Below are positions 9,476-20,303 of a stretch of 64,000 nt of DNA, one piece after another. Each line of letters starts with the position of its first letter. Positions within the stretch are counted from its first letter, which is position 1. A program made the translations under genes and the position numbers. Origin of the DNA: Rhizophagus irregularis. Lineage: Eukaryota; Glomeromycota; Glomeromycetes; Glomerales; Glomeraceae. The DNA is taken from contig NC_089432.1 of assembly GCF_026210795.1 (NCBI RefSeq), forward strand, positions 5,704,001-5,768,000. Reading direction: 5' to 3'. A model generated the notes under the pieces. That model made no database searches, was not told where the DNA came from, and saw only the letters and a list, made by a program, of their open reading frames with translations.

Positions 9476-11551
9476 TCATGATCCACCCCAAATTATAGAA
9501 GAGGATATCCAAGAAATCCAGGAATCCTGAGAAACTGACGCCAAAGAAGAGTTGTGAAACTGTGAAGAAATAGCAGTAGAAGGAGGTTTTGGAGGTGGGC
9601 CACGTAATTTGGAAGCAGCCGAGATACCCTGTGACTCTTCCCAAGCATGGAAAAGAACATTTTGACATAACCAAATTTCACCATATAGTTCGACCTGGAA
9701 GTCGTTAAGAAGAGGAGAAATAGTCTTGTATATAACAGAGAGAGAAAAGTATTGTTTCAGAAACGTCATCAAATGCACAGATAACAATCCTCTAGTAAGC
9801 CAAAGACAGGATGGAGAAGGAGTTTCATAGTTCCAACAATCTAGAGCAAAGAATTTAATTTGGAAAGTAGAATCCAAAGGGTTCAATGATAAGAATGAGG
9901 ATAAACACGAATCTCTGAATTTAATAACTTCAGAACGATGTGTTAAACATGGATTAAGTTCCGGAAGGATATAAGGACAAGTCCACAAATGATTTAAATC
10001 TTCAGGAGCAGAATTGCATTGTGGACAAAGCCAATCCGGAGAATATAAATAAGGCTTGCGTTGTTGAAGAGTAGTTAAAGTAGGCAGTATATCCAAAAGA
10101 AGTTTGATACAGAAGATCCAAAATTCAGGACGACCATTCTTATGTGAAGCAAAACCTTTGATTTGTGAAAGGCAAAAATGTATACCAGCCCAATCAAAAA
10201 GTGAAGGAGGGCCAAGAGCAGTGAATCGTGCCATTGAACAGAAGGATAAAAGAGCGCGAGCATCCGCTATAGAGCGGAGGAAGTGATGAATATTCATATC
10301 AATAGGCAAGGAATTAAAAGTTAATAAGCATAGGACGTGACAAAATGCCAAAGGTGAGACGGTAGGTTGCAAAGACAAATGAGCATCTTTTGCCAGAGAA
10401 TCCACTTGAATATTGTAGAGGTCATCTCCATGAGCAGGGACTTTAATCAAATCGACTATAAGGTTACGATCTTTGACGAGCTGTTGAATGGAAAGCCATA
10501 AAAGGTGATTGTGTTCACGAAACAACTTCGGTGAGAAGGGGACATCAACAAAGCGTTTCCATAGTGAAATTAACTGACTGCAATCAGTATAAATAGAGAT
10601 TGAAGAGCCATAGGAAAGAGCATTTAGTCCTAATACAACAGCATAGATTTCAGAACGTAGGGCTGAAGGAAGACATAAAGGAAGTTGCAAAGATGAAGAT
10701 TCAAGAATAAGCCCATCATTGTCAAGGGCAAGCCAGGCAGAGGTCATGGAAGGAGGTGAAGAGTCTGTAGCAACATGAAAGGAACCATCGGTATACAAAG
10801 ACTGCACAGAAAGTGGCAAAACATCATCTTCAGTCTTATCCTTAAAAGAAGGAGAGAGGGCGGAAGAAGTAGGTAAAGATGGTTTGGTCAAATGAACAAG
10901 AGCCAGAGAAGTAGCATAACTCCATGAAGTAGATAAGGTTATGGGAAGGTAAGCCGCAAATACTTTAGCGTTTCTGGTAGGATAGCCTACAGTTTCTGAT
11001 AGGATTACATTAAAAAAACACTTCTCGCTATTACAGCGTTGCTTGATTGCAGATTTCTTGGATAAAGCGGGGATATTAAAGGAACATCCAGGACAAGGAT
11101 TGTAAGATCGTTCATCAGCAGAAGAAGATACAGGGAGCCAATGAGACATGATAGCAGAGTCCTGTTTCTTGTAGGTGATACAGACACGGCCCACAGATAA
11201 AGTTTGGGTAGCAGAATTAAGATTAATAGCCCATTGAGGATAAAAATGATAATCTTTAACAGTATGATCTAATAAACAAGGAGAAGCTAAAGTAAAAGAA
11301 AAATTAATAAAATACGAAGACAACAATAAAGAAGAAAAGGAGGAAGAAAGAAAATTGTTTATAATAAAATTAAACCAAGTAGAAATCCGTTTTTTACGAC
11401 CAACGATACCAAGGTATCGAAGGTCAGGCCAATTCATAAGATAACGTCCACAAGGAGAAGCCAACTGGGCAAAAACAAAAAGATTCAAATTTTTCCAGAG
11501 TTTCCAAGCAGTCTGAAAAATTGAATGCGGTAAAATGGATCGGAGTGGCAA
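9476..11551 (-). pseudogene. LINE ORF2, RNase H and C-terminal zinc region
   Basis: This is an open stretch of 691 codons. The RNase H fold is seen as VQSLYTDGSFHVATD, LRSEIYAVVLGLNAL, SIYTDCSQLISLWKRF and VDSLAKDAH, so the acidic residues D, E, D and D are kept. Near the end, CPQCNSAPEDLNHLWTCPY forms a zinc-binding motif usual at LINE C termini. The segment continues the minus-strand ORF2 that starts at 14788 but is in a different frame from the reverse transcriptase part, so the full polyprotein cannot be made. Confidence 0.85.
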
Positions 11552-11647
11552 AGCTGGTTGTAAATCCTGCCTCGGAGGTCAGAAAGGGAGAGACCACGTG
11601 ATATTCAAACGCGAAGAAAACAATAATGAATTAAACAAAGTATGCGT

Positions 11648-13624
11648 TCAAAGAGAAATGACTTGTGACCAAGGTTCCAAGTTAATAATAGTCGGGCAAC
11701 TTTCAGCACCCAAATATCCTTGAAGATAGGAGATAGCATAGAGGGCAAAATCTTTAAAGTCAGGATGTGTGAATATTTTTTGCCATGATGCAATATGGGA
11801 GGAGAGAAACCGATAAAAAGCATTCTGAATTGAGAAGGGAAGTTTAAGAAATAACAAGGCCAACGGGGTAGTCGCAGCAAGTCCAGCTTTTCTTCTAAGT
11901 ATTGAAAACATAGGCTTGACTATTGATTGAATAGTACTTTCAGAGAAAAGGGTAGTTTGAAGATGAAATTCCAATCGCGGAAGAAGGACAGCGTTATAGA
12001 GATAAACCACATATTGTGCTAATAATTTCTTCGGACTAAGAAGAGCAGCCATATCTTTAACCATGGAGCGCGCTTGTTTAAGAACGAAATCAGAAGAGGC
12101 GGACAAGGAAAACCAAACTCCTAAAAAATGAAATGAAGTATTAAAAGGTAAAGAAGAAAGGAAAAGAAAAGTAGTGGGGACTATAGAAGAAGGTGAAAGT
12201 TCAAAAGTAATCTTCGAAGAAGGCGAAGAGGATGAAAGAAGAACATATTTTGCTGAATTGGCTTGAACATTATTTAAAGTATAAAATTCAGCAGTAATAG
12301 AGAGACGATCTTCTATTCCAGATTTTGAAGAAGCAATAAGTGTAGAAACATTAAATGTGAAATTGGTAATGAATGTTGTTCAAATTCAAGTGGAGAATAA
12401 TTTAAAAGAGCTGAAGATTTTAGAATAAAAGGATCTCGTGCTTCATGATTCAAAATAGTAAGTAAGGGATCCAAATAAATAACCTAAAGAAGAGGGGAAA
12501 TAATTTCTTCTTGATCGATACCAATACGTACTTGATAAGCAGCTGTATCGCCATGACAAGTAATTATCTTATTATTTCGTCATGTAAAAAGATTCAAAAT
12601 AAATCGCACTAAAAGTGCAGGGATATGTAATCTATCTAAAGCTAATTTAAGCATATTTAAATCCATAGAATCAAAAGCTTTAAAGATATCTTGAGAAACG
12701 ATCCATAGTTCCTGATCATCAGTAGAGTCATGTTTTTGTTGATGGATAATCGCATCAAGCATTTTGATAGGGACATCAGTAGAGCCACCAGGTAAACCAG
12801 CAAAGTTACCTCCTTGGAGAATTTTATTATCAGCAAGGATGTTGGAGAGACGGTTTGTGACGACCTTAACTACACATTTTCGAACTGTTTCCAGAAGAGT
12901 AATAGGTCGAGTGTTCTTAAGTTGAGCATCAAAATCGTGAGGTTTAGGAATAGGATAAACCAGCTTCACGCCAGTCAGCAGGAATATCACCGCGAGAGAG
13001 GCAGGTATTGGCAAGTAGAAGAGAGAAATCCAAGGCTTCACCGGACAGATGTTTTATCATCTCGTAAGAAATTTTTGAAGGGCCGGAAGCTTTGTTATTT
13101 GGCATAGAGGAAATTACGTCAGACCATTCTTGTAGGGAAATAGGAGCAAGAACAGGGTCATATAAGGAGGCAGACACATCAGAAAGAGGGATGTAAGCTC
13201 GTTGCCAACGAATAGGAAATGAAGCGATAGAAGAGTAATGGACCAACGGAGAAGAAACAATTGATTGGAAATGAGTTATAGCAGCTTGCTTGATATCCGA
13301 AGGATCCGTTAACAAAGTAGGAGTAGAGTCCAGGATGACCAAGACGCGGTCAAGAACAATTGAACGTTTTTCAACTGATAAGGCAGAGTCTATAAAGGTG
13401 CCAAGTGAGGTCGAAAAGTGTTCGTCACGTAATGCGGTGTAGTATTCTACAGAGTTCGTAAGATGTTTGGCGAATTTAGTAGATAAAAAGGCAGAAACTA
13501 AATTCTTTTGTGATCGTAAAAACGATTCAAATCCAGATACAGGAGTTATAGAATAAGTAGGAACTGAATAATCAGGAAGCAAGGATGCAAGATTCTCTAG
13601 ATAGGAGGGTAAAGCAGCAGTCAT
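11648..13624 (-). pseudogene. LINE ORF2, reverse transcriptase region, broken
   Basis: The 226-codon piece 13624-12944 is in the same frame as the endonuclease, separated only by a TGA at 13681-13679. The core (13041-12580) is shifted by one frame and shows NTRPITLLETVRKCVVKVV, GLPGGSTD and SQDIFKAFDSMDLNML. The next block (about 12560-12107) is scattered over two frames, and where YxDD is expected before STLIASSK the sequence reads FNVS, so both catalytic aspartates are gone. The thumb region resumes at 12106-11648 (KKLLAQYVVYLYNAVLLPRL). Confidence 0.8.
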
Positions 13625-13678
13625 TTGTGAAAGTTGAGTAGGCTGATTAGGACGACGAGTCGTAAGGCGATATAAAAA

Positions 13679-14788
13679 TCAATCTAAAAACTTGTTAATG
13701 GCAATAAGTTTAGTTAATTCAGAAGAGTACGAATGTCGGTGCATATTGGAGACTTTTTGAAAGGGTAATGTTTCAATTGCAGCACTAAGTATGGCAGCTT
13801 TCAATACATGCCACATACGATCAAGAGAAAGAGAGGAGAAATCAATATTAGGATGATATTGTTTGTCTAAATATACTTCAAGAGAATCATCAACTTCAGT
13901 GGTAAAATTATTCCATTGTTTAACTGAAGTGGAAGCATAAGAGAAAATAGTACGCATTTCCTTTTTTTGTTTAAGACGAAATTTAGCCAAGATAGCCAGG
14001 CAAGAACTGAAGTCAAAAACAGTTGTGAGAACTTTGTGATCTGTAAAAGGACGATCAAGGAGATTGGGGCAAGTAATCACTTGCGAAAAAAGACCAGGGG
14101 CAGGAAAACCAGGTGAAGACCAGATATAATCCAGTCTAGAAGATCCATTATCATGAAAAAAGGTGGGATCGGGACCATCTGTAGAGGAGTGAACTTGATG
14201 ATCGGTAAAAAACTGAGAAGAAAGCAAGCGAAGAAGCTTAAAGTGATTAGATGAATAATGGGAATGAGCGACTTCATCAATATTAAAGTCGCCAAGAATA
14301 ATTACAAAATAATTATTAGTTCTGGCATAATCCAGCCAAGAAAGGAGTTTAGCAATACGATCATTACAAATAGATTGATGAATAGAACCAGAAGGAGGAT
14401 AATATATAGAAATAATAGAAATTTTAGTTTGATGAAAAAACAAATCTAATTTAAGAAGTTGACCTTTCCAAGGGTCAATTATTTGAACATGCTTATGAAG
14501 AGGATTACGTAGCAAAATACCAACACCATCATGAGGACAAGAGGAAGATGAACAGGCCCAATAGGACCTGAAGTGATGTTGGGAGTGTTCATTTTTAAAA
14601 ATAAATTTAGCATTCGAAGGGGAAAGGCGAGTATCATTAACAGATAAAGTACCGAAAGAAGAGTGGAGAAAAAAATTAAGCAAATGTTGTTGTCTAACTG
14701 GGGAACATAAACCATTAACATTAATTTGACCAAATTTAATAAGGGGAGAAGGGTGGGGAGAAAAATTATGTTTCTTATTGTCCATCAT
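13679..14788 (-). pseudogene. LINE ORF2, apurinic-type endonuclease domain
   Basis: The 369-codon open stretch starts at ATG 14788. It shows the order of motifs of LINE endonucleases: IKFGQINVNGL, LGDFNIDEVA, GSSRLDYIWSS and FTDHKVLTTVFDF. These would make the strand nick that primes reverse transcription. The domain looks intact, but a TGA directly after NKFLD (13681-13679) cuts it from the in-frame remainder. The start lies about 50 bp after the ORF1 stop. Confidence 0.85.
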
Positions 14789-16523
14789 TATTATACACTG
14801 ATAAAACGGTAATAAAAAAGGGGAAAGAAAGAGAATAATTAATGATTAGCTTGGCCGTTTTGGCGAGCTAAGATGAGGTTGTTTTGTTGGATTCCTTCTT
14901 TAATCGAGCCAGCCAAAGAGGCAACAGTATCAGAAAAAGAGGAGAGACGCTGTTCCATATCAATAGGAGAGGAAGAAGCGACGTTGGAAGGTGGAATAGA
15001 AGCAAATTGAGGAATCGGAGTAGATCCATATGTTGATTGTAGAGGAGGAGAATTGATATCAACAAGAATATTACTGTTAGTAGGATTCACTGAATCATCC
15101 CATCCTTGCATAGAGGAAGGGATGTAGGAGGGTGGTTTTGTGACAAAAGGTCCTGGAACAGGAGCACGAGCAGCCATAACAGATTCCAATTTGGTGATGT
15201 GGCTGTTCATGGTAGCAAATTGTGTGGTAAGGAGGGCTAATTCTTCAACTACTTTTTCAAGAGCTGCACCAATAGATTTCCAATCGGTAAGCACGGTAGG
15301 AGGGGCAGGATATGTAACATCCATGCCATCAGCATAGTGATCAAGTTCATTTGCATCAGGAATACGATGACGTTGATTGTTATTGTTATTATTGAGATTG
15401 TCGCGATTCCATGATCGACGTTGAGAGCGAAAACGAGATTGCTGTTGATTATTAGGTCTGGAATTAGAACGATGGCGAGAGACACTAGTATGGCGATGTC
15501 CATCATTATTATTATCAGGGCGGGCAAAACGATTATGTCGTTTAGCAGGGTGAGAAGGAGGTAAATGTTTATTATATAAAGCACGTAATTTATCATTAGA
15601 TTGCCAAGGGCGAGAAGGGCGATTAAGTCTAGATGAAGAACCACATCGATCAGGGTTACAATTAGGGTGACCACATCGATGACAGAGAGAAGTGACTTTA
15701 TCTGAAGAATGCCAGGTAAGGCCAACTTTCTTAAGGGCACATGAAATGGATTTAGCATTTTCCATAGCCGTTTCAGAGGCAAAATGGCAATAGGCGTAAG
15801 GTTTGGGATTATAAGAATTCATAAAGAAGGGAACATTGATAGATTTAGCGGAAATTTCATCAGCAATTTCAGCAAGATCGACCGCTATAGTACCATGCGG
15901 AAGACCAGCAAGTAAAGCAATGTAAGCACGTCTTTCAGCGCATTGGTCAGGTGAGAAAGTAGCGGAGCAGATGCGTAAGCAATGTTCACCACAAAGGACG
16001 TCCCAGGTAGAGTCAAGGTTATGTAATGCACCAGGAGATTCAAAGGTAATGTATGCAGTACGATAAAGTTTAGATAAACAGGTATGGCAGCGAGTAATAT
16101 TGCCATAACGAGAGAAGGTATTACGCAAAAGTGCGTCAGTTATAAAAAGGGGGATATCTGTAACCACCAGGGTACGCGCGTGTTCATCTGCCTTAATAGC
16201 CTGGGGTCATATACATGAAAATGCAAGCTGAACAAAGAATCCATAGGGGAAGCTGTGGCTTTGTCAAGATCTTCCTTCTTTCAGAAATGGACGATGATCC
16301 TCTTCAAATCGTTGGATCTACTACACGTGGCACGACTACCATAAGAGGAGAACAAGGAAAGTTGTCAATCAACCGCGTTGCACGTGTCGCAGTTCGAAGC
16401 GAAGTGAGTCCAAAAGCCTTCAATGTCATTAGGAGCGGCCGAGGCGTAAAAAAGTGTAGGTTGGGATTGTACTGCAGCTTGGGACGCGTCCAGGGAGGCA
16501 GCACGTTTAGGGAAAGAAACTAC

Positions 16524-17054
16524 CACAGGTCGAAAAGTGAAAAATCAGGCACCAATCAGTCGCCAATCAGGTAGCTGATTGGTGACTGATTGGTAATCGA
16601 TTGGTCTTCGATTGGCATTTTCGCCAAATACCGTCGCAATCAGGCAGTTTGCTGCTTTTGATCCAGTGATCAGAAAAAGATGAAATATAGCTCATTGGAA
16701 TCGTCAACAAGACGAATCTAATGGTAGTAAAATCGCATCTCTAGGATTAATAGTTAATAAAAAATCAAATAAAATATAAATGATACATTTTTATTTTTAT
16801 ATTTTACTTAATTTTTCATCAAGTATTAATCCTAGAAATGCGATTTTACTACCATTAGATTCGTCTTGTTGAGACGATTCCAATGAGCTATATTTCATCT
16901 TTTTCTGATCACTGGATCAAAAGTTAGCAAACTGCCTGATTGGTGACGTATTTGGCAAAAATGCCATCAGGTATCAATCGGTCACCAATCAGGTACCTGA
17001 TTGGTGACCGATTGGTGACTGATTGATGCCTGATTTTTCACTTTTCGACCTGTG
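16524..17054. mobile_element. 531-bp CACTA-like palindromic MITE inside the LINE
   Basis: The terminal inverted repeats begin CACAGGTCGAAAAGTGAAAA on both strands and are flanked by TAC on each side (16521-16523 and 17055-17057). Subterminal copies of CACCAATC/GATTGGTG are numerous. A CAC start with 3-bp target duplication and subterminal repeats fits the CACTA (EnSpm) group. There is no coding capacity. A second, 120-bp member lies at 18465-18584. Confidence 0.85.
16665..16920. repeat. Inner palindrome of the dispersed GAGACGAAT family
   Basis: ATCCAGTGATCAGAAAAAGA is paired with its reverse complement at the right end. The arms run through CTCATTGGAATCGTC and GATTAATAGT, with a short AT-rich loop near 16790. 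It is nested inside the CACTA-like element and belongs to the same family as the palindromes at 1-977. Confidence 0.8.
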
Positions 17055-17528
17055 TACGGGAGTAATTTCTGGGCTTTTGCCTTTATCGTTGTTATTAGTA
17101 GGTGCGTGTTGAGAAGCGTCAAGAGAGGAGGTATTAGGTTGAGAAGGTATCTCAGCAGAAGTTGTTTCAACAGGGCCAGGAGGCGTGAGAGGTTTATCAA
17201 CATCCATGACAGAGTCGTCAGCACTGACTCTGGTACGTTTATTAGTAGAGGTGGTCAAAGGTGGAGTGCTCGAAGGGCCAGACATAGAAGAACCTTGACC
17301 AGAAACGTTGCCAGTTGGAGAGCTAGAGGCAGGACGTTTAGAAGTAGTATCATTGTTAGATATGTTATTTTTCTTTTTTTTATCTGTAGTCATTTTGTAG
17401 AGTGTCGTAGCTATCTAAAATAAAGAAAATATAAAGAAAAAGTAATAAAAAACTTCAAAAAAATTTTTTATTTTTTTCGTAAATATTGTCAAGTGAGCAG
17501 AACGGGAGAGAGTTAGTTTTATCCTTTT

Positions 17529-17625
17529 TTTAATCATCCGTTTTATCTTTTTCCGATCACTGGCTGACGAGTTATTCAACAAAATGTTGAACATCGGCAT
17601 TATAATATTTCTTGATTTACGTTTA
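17529..17625. repeat. 373-bp repeat, copy B, right part
   Basis: CCGATCACTGGCTGACGAGT to TTTCTTGATTTACGTTTA matches the end of copy A (about 8789-8865). It is the second half of copy B after the LINE insertion. Confidence 0.85.
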
Positions 17626-17639
17626 CTGCGCCATTTAAC

Positions 17640-18060
17640 ATTTTGCTAGATTTCTCAGTACCTAGTGATTGTAAAAGGACGATTTATAGCTCGTTGGAAT
17701 CGCCTTATCGAGATGAATCGAATGGTGGTAAGCTCATCTCCCTGTGATCAATATTGACGGAGTATTACTTAAAAACCATTTAATATTTTTTAATTTCAGA
17801 AATTGATCTAGTGATTGGATTTCGATCATTAGATTCATTTCATCAAGACAAATCGAATGGTAGTAAGATCGTCTTTCTAGGATCAATATTGACAGAGTTA
17901 TTATACAAAAACCATTAATATTTTTTTAATTTCAGAAATTAATCTAGTAATTGGATTTTGACATATTTTATACCATTAGAACCGTCTCATCAAGATGAAT
18001 CGAATGGCGGTAAGATCATCTCTCTATGATTGATATTGGCAAAGTTATGATATAATAAAG
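17640..18060. repeat. Three degenerate direct copies of the GAGACGAAT repeat unit
   Basis: Units of about 130 bp start near 17656, 17808 and 17938. Each has CTAGTGATTG or a variant, then CATTAGATTCATTTCATCAAG, then GAATGGTGGTAAGATCATCT and a TGATCAATATTGACAGAGTT-like tail. They are diverged members of the family seen in palindromes at 1-977. Confidence 0.7.
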
Positions 18061-18099
18061 TTTTAAGTATAATTCTAACTAAAATTATGTTAATTTTTG

Positions 18100-18210
18100 G
18101 CCAGAATTATGATATACAAATATAAGAAATTTTTTATATAATCACATTTCTTTATAATCACCAAATATGGATTGTCCTAAATGTGTGACTATAAAGAGAG
18201 TTGACTGTAA
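18100..18210. repeat. Right-hand end related to the CAGTCAACTC repeat
   Basis: It ends GACTATAAAGAGAGTTGACT then GTA, the reverse complement of the CAGTCAACTCCCTCTATAGTC start at 8493 and 8866. This could be the far end of the composite element that begins at 8866 and was enlarged by later insertions. Confidence 0.5.
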
Positions 18211-19930
18211 CTAAACAAATAGAACAAGAAATTGATATTAAAATTTATACAAATGGAGCCATGAAAAATTTATCAACTTCAGATATTAAAATGGGCAGTG
18301 TCTTTTTAATTGATTCACCACTTAATATAGAATTTAATTGTAGGATTGAAGATAATCCATTATCCAATAAAACAGAGTTAATTGTGATAGCTTTTGGTTT
18401 AATAGTATGTTCTAAAGCAGCAAATGTTATGATTTACACTAATTCTCAATGGGTTATTACTATACACAGGTTGAAAAGTGAAAAATTAGGCATCAATCAG
18501 TCACCAATCAGTCACCAATCAGGTATCTGATTGGTGACCGATTGGTGACTGATTGATGCCTGATTTTTCACTTTTCAACCTGTGATATTTGATAACTTGT
18601 ACACAATGTCAGTTTCAGAGATTGAAAAATTAAAAGTTAATTATAAGATTTTATGGTTGTAGTTGTTTAAGATGATCAGAATTTACCATTTTAACATAAA
18701 ATTAGTTAAGATTAAAGCGCATGGTAATAATGAAAATAATAAAAAAGTAAACAAATTAGCAAAATTAGGTATGAAAAAAGAAATTCTGATAATAGAAGAT
18801 ACTCTATTATTATATAATAGTACAATTTGTTGGCAGGATATGCTGGTAGAACGTAATTCTATATTAATGATAAAAGGAATTAAGGATGCTCAGTTTATAG
18901 ATGAGTTCTTAGGGTTAAATAGAAATGAAATATATAAGCAACCAGAATTATTGGAATTAATAGATTGGAAAATATCCTTAAAATTAAATTGTATAGATCA
19001 ACATAATACATTATTTGAGAACCATTTTTTACAATCATTTAGAATCAAAATCTGTTGTAATGAATTACCAACATGTGTAAATCTTAAAAAATGAAACTGA
19101 ACATTTATGATGAAAGTTGAAAATGTAATTTTTGTGGTATAAAAGAAGAAACGATTGAACATTTATGGAGATGTGATAAAATTCAAGAAGTCGTGCAGTA
19201 TATAATTAAAGGATTTAAATTATTTTTAGTGAATATAATTTTTGAAATTTCAAAAAAAGATTTAGATAGACATCAAATTGAAGGTAAAGTTGAAGCATTA
19301 GATATATGAGATCTTAATAGTTTATATGATTTTACATTTTTATTAAAAAATCAAGTGAGTCATCAATTGGTTGATTTATTGAAATTAATAAATATAATAA
19401 CAGATACAAAGGTGCTGAAAAAAATGTTAAAACTAATAATTAGTAAAATAATTTTAGATTTTAAGATATTGATTTGGGAATATAGGAATGAGTTACAAGT
19501 GAAAAAAAAGAAAAGATGTAATATTAATAGTAAAATGAAAAAAATGAAGTTGAAGTATAAGAAATGTGAGAATAATAACGTTTATGTAGTAAACTTTAAT
19601 GATGAGACTAATTGGAATAAATGGAATGATTTAGCATTCCATTGGGGTGGTCACTGGGTAAATTTTTAGGCAGATTTTGACAGTTACCTGAGAATTTGGG
19701 TTGTATCATCAGTTTTAATAGTAATATGATCATTTAGGTAACAGGTCAACTTTTTCTATAGAAAAGTAGTTTTGTTTCATAATGTCTAGTTTTTATATAT
19801 ATTTGTAATCTTATTTTAAGTTTATGTATGTAAGTAAGCGTAGTTATATTAAGACAAGATCGCATCTAAAATAAATGAATAAAAAAAAAATAATAAATAA
19901 AAATAATAATAAAAAGAAAAAAAATTAAAT
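18211..19930 (+). pseudogene. 5'-truncated LINE copy (RNase H to 3' end)
   Basis: A plus-strand remnant of a second LINE-type element. It shows RNase H traces (KIYTNGAMKNLSTSD, ELIVIAFGLIVC, VMIYTNSQWVI, KLVKIKAHGNN...KVNKLAKLG), with Asp replaced by Asn in both YTD motifs. Next come a zinc motif CNFCGIKEETIEHLWRC (about 19120-19180) and a C-terminal block ending LAFHWGGHWVNF (19671). A palindromic MITE (18465-18584) interrupts the RNase H, and stops follow 18660 and 19090. The copy ends in an A-rich tail at about 19883-19930, as expected for target-primed integration with 5' truncation. Confidence 0.75.
18465..18584. mobile_element. 120-bp CACTA-like hairpin MITE
   Basis: It starts CACAGGTTGAAAAGTGAAAA, ends with the reverse complement, and is flanked by ATA (18462-18464 and 18585-18587). 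The whole element is one hairpin with repeated TCACCAATCAG subterminal words and no interior. It is the deletion-like form of the 531-bp member at 16524. Confidence 0.85.
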
Positions 19931-20086
19931 TAATATATATTTGGTAATTTGCAAAATACATATTATAGAAAAATCTATTGTATTAAGTTTATTATATACA
20001 TTTTGCAGATTAATATTTAAAATTAAAGAGTAAAATAATTTTTATTATTATTATTGATTAAGTTTACATATAGATTAGGTAAAATA

Positions 20087-20252
20087 CAGTCAACTTTTTC
20101 TATAACAAAATTTGATATAATAAATTATATGATATAATTATATAAAGTTAATAGAATTTGTTAAAATACTCTTAATATAATAAACTAATCAATTAAAATT
20201 TTCAGATTCTTCATTATAAAATTATAATATTTATTATAGGAAAAGTTGACTG
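20087..20252. mobile_element. 166-bp TA-flanked palindromic MITE
   Basis: The left end CAGTCAACTTTTTCTATAA and the right end (reverse complement CAGTCAACTTTTCCTATAA) are flanked by TA (20085-20086 and 20253-20254). The interior is AT-only. Size, ends and TA target fit a Tc1/mariner or pogo-derived MITE. Confidence 0.75.
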
Positions 20253-20303
20253 TATTTTTTTGAAAATAATAAATAATTTACTAATAATTTATATGACTAT
20301 ATA

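Larger units (their letters stand above)
14839..17393 (-). pseudogene. LINE ORF1 (gag-like, RRM and zinc knuckle), split by a MITE
   Basis: The N-terminal part (17393 to about 17058) is a low-complexity S/T/P/N-rich segment beginning MTTDKKKKNN. It is interrupted by the palindromic element 16524-17054, resumes at 16523 (PKRAASLDASQAAVQSQP) and then has stops and frameshifts. From 16167 a 442-codon frame holds an RRM-like fold (VTDIPLFITDALLRNTFSRY...YRTAYITFES) and a zinc knuckle CHRCGHPNCNPDRC, followed by an R/N-rich stretch. Such proteins bind LINE RNA. The gene is dead in this copy. Confidence 0.8.
9159..17513 (-). mobile_element. Full-length but defective LINE (non-LTR retrotransposon)
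   Basis: The 8.35-kb element is inserted in copy B of the 373-bp repeat and flanked by the 15-bp duplication TAGTTTTATCCTTTT (9144-9158 and 17514-17528). In minus orientation it carries a short 5' leader, a gag-like ORF1 (17393 to 14839) and an ORF2 with endonuclease, reverse transcriptase, RNase H and a terminal zinc motif (14788 to 9476). A 531-bp palindromic element (16524-17054) interrupts ORF1. An in-frame stop, several frameshifts and a lost reverse-transcriptase active site show that it cannot move on its own. Confidence 0.9.

Noticed and set aside
9400-17425. Several plus-strand and secondary minus-strand frames across the LINE (for example 11535-11723, 12814-13107, 15249-15782)
   Set aside because: They overlap ORF1/ORF2 in other frames or on the opposite strand, and their composition is what antisense or shifted coding sequence gives.
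8866-18208. One giant composite transposon bounded by CAGTCAACTC ends
   Set aside because: The two ends are similar but diverged, and no shared target duplication beyond TA could be shown, so it is left as a possibility only.
18201-18530. 109-codon frame as an intact gene
   Set aside because: It is an RNase H remnant whose last 20 codons come from the inserted hairpin MITE. Catalytic residues are altered.
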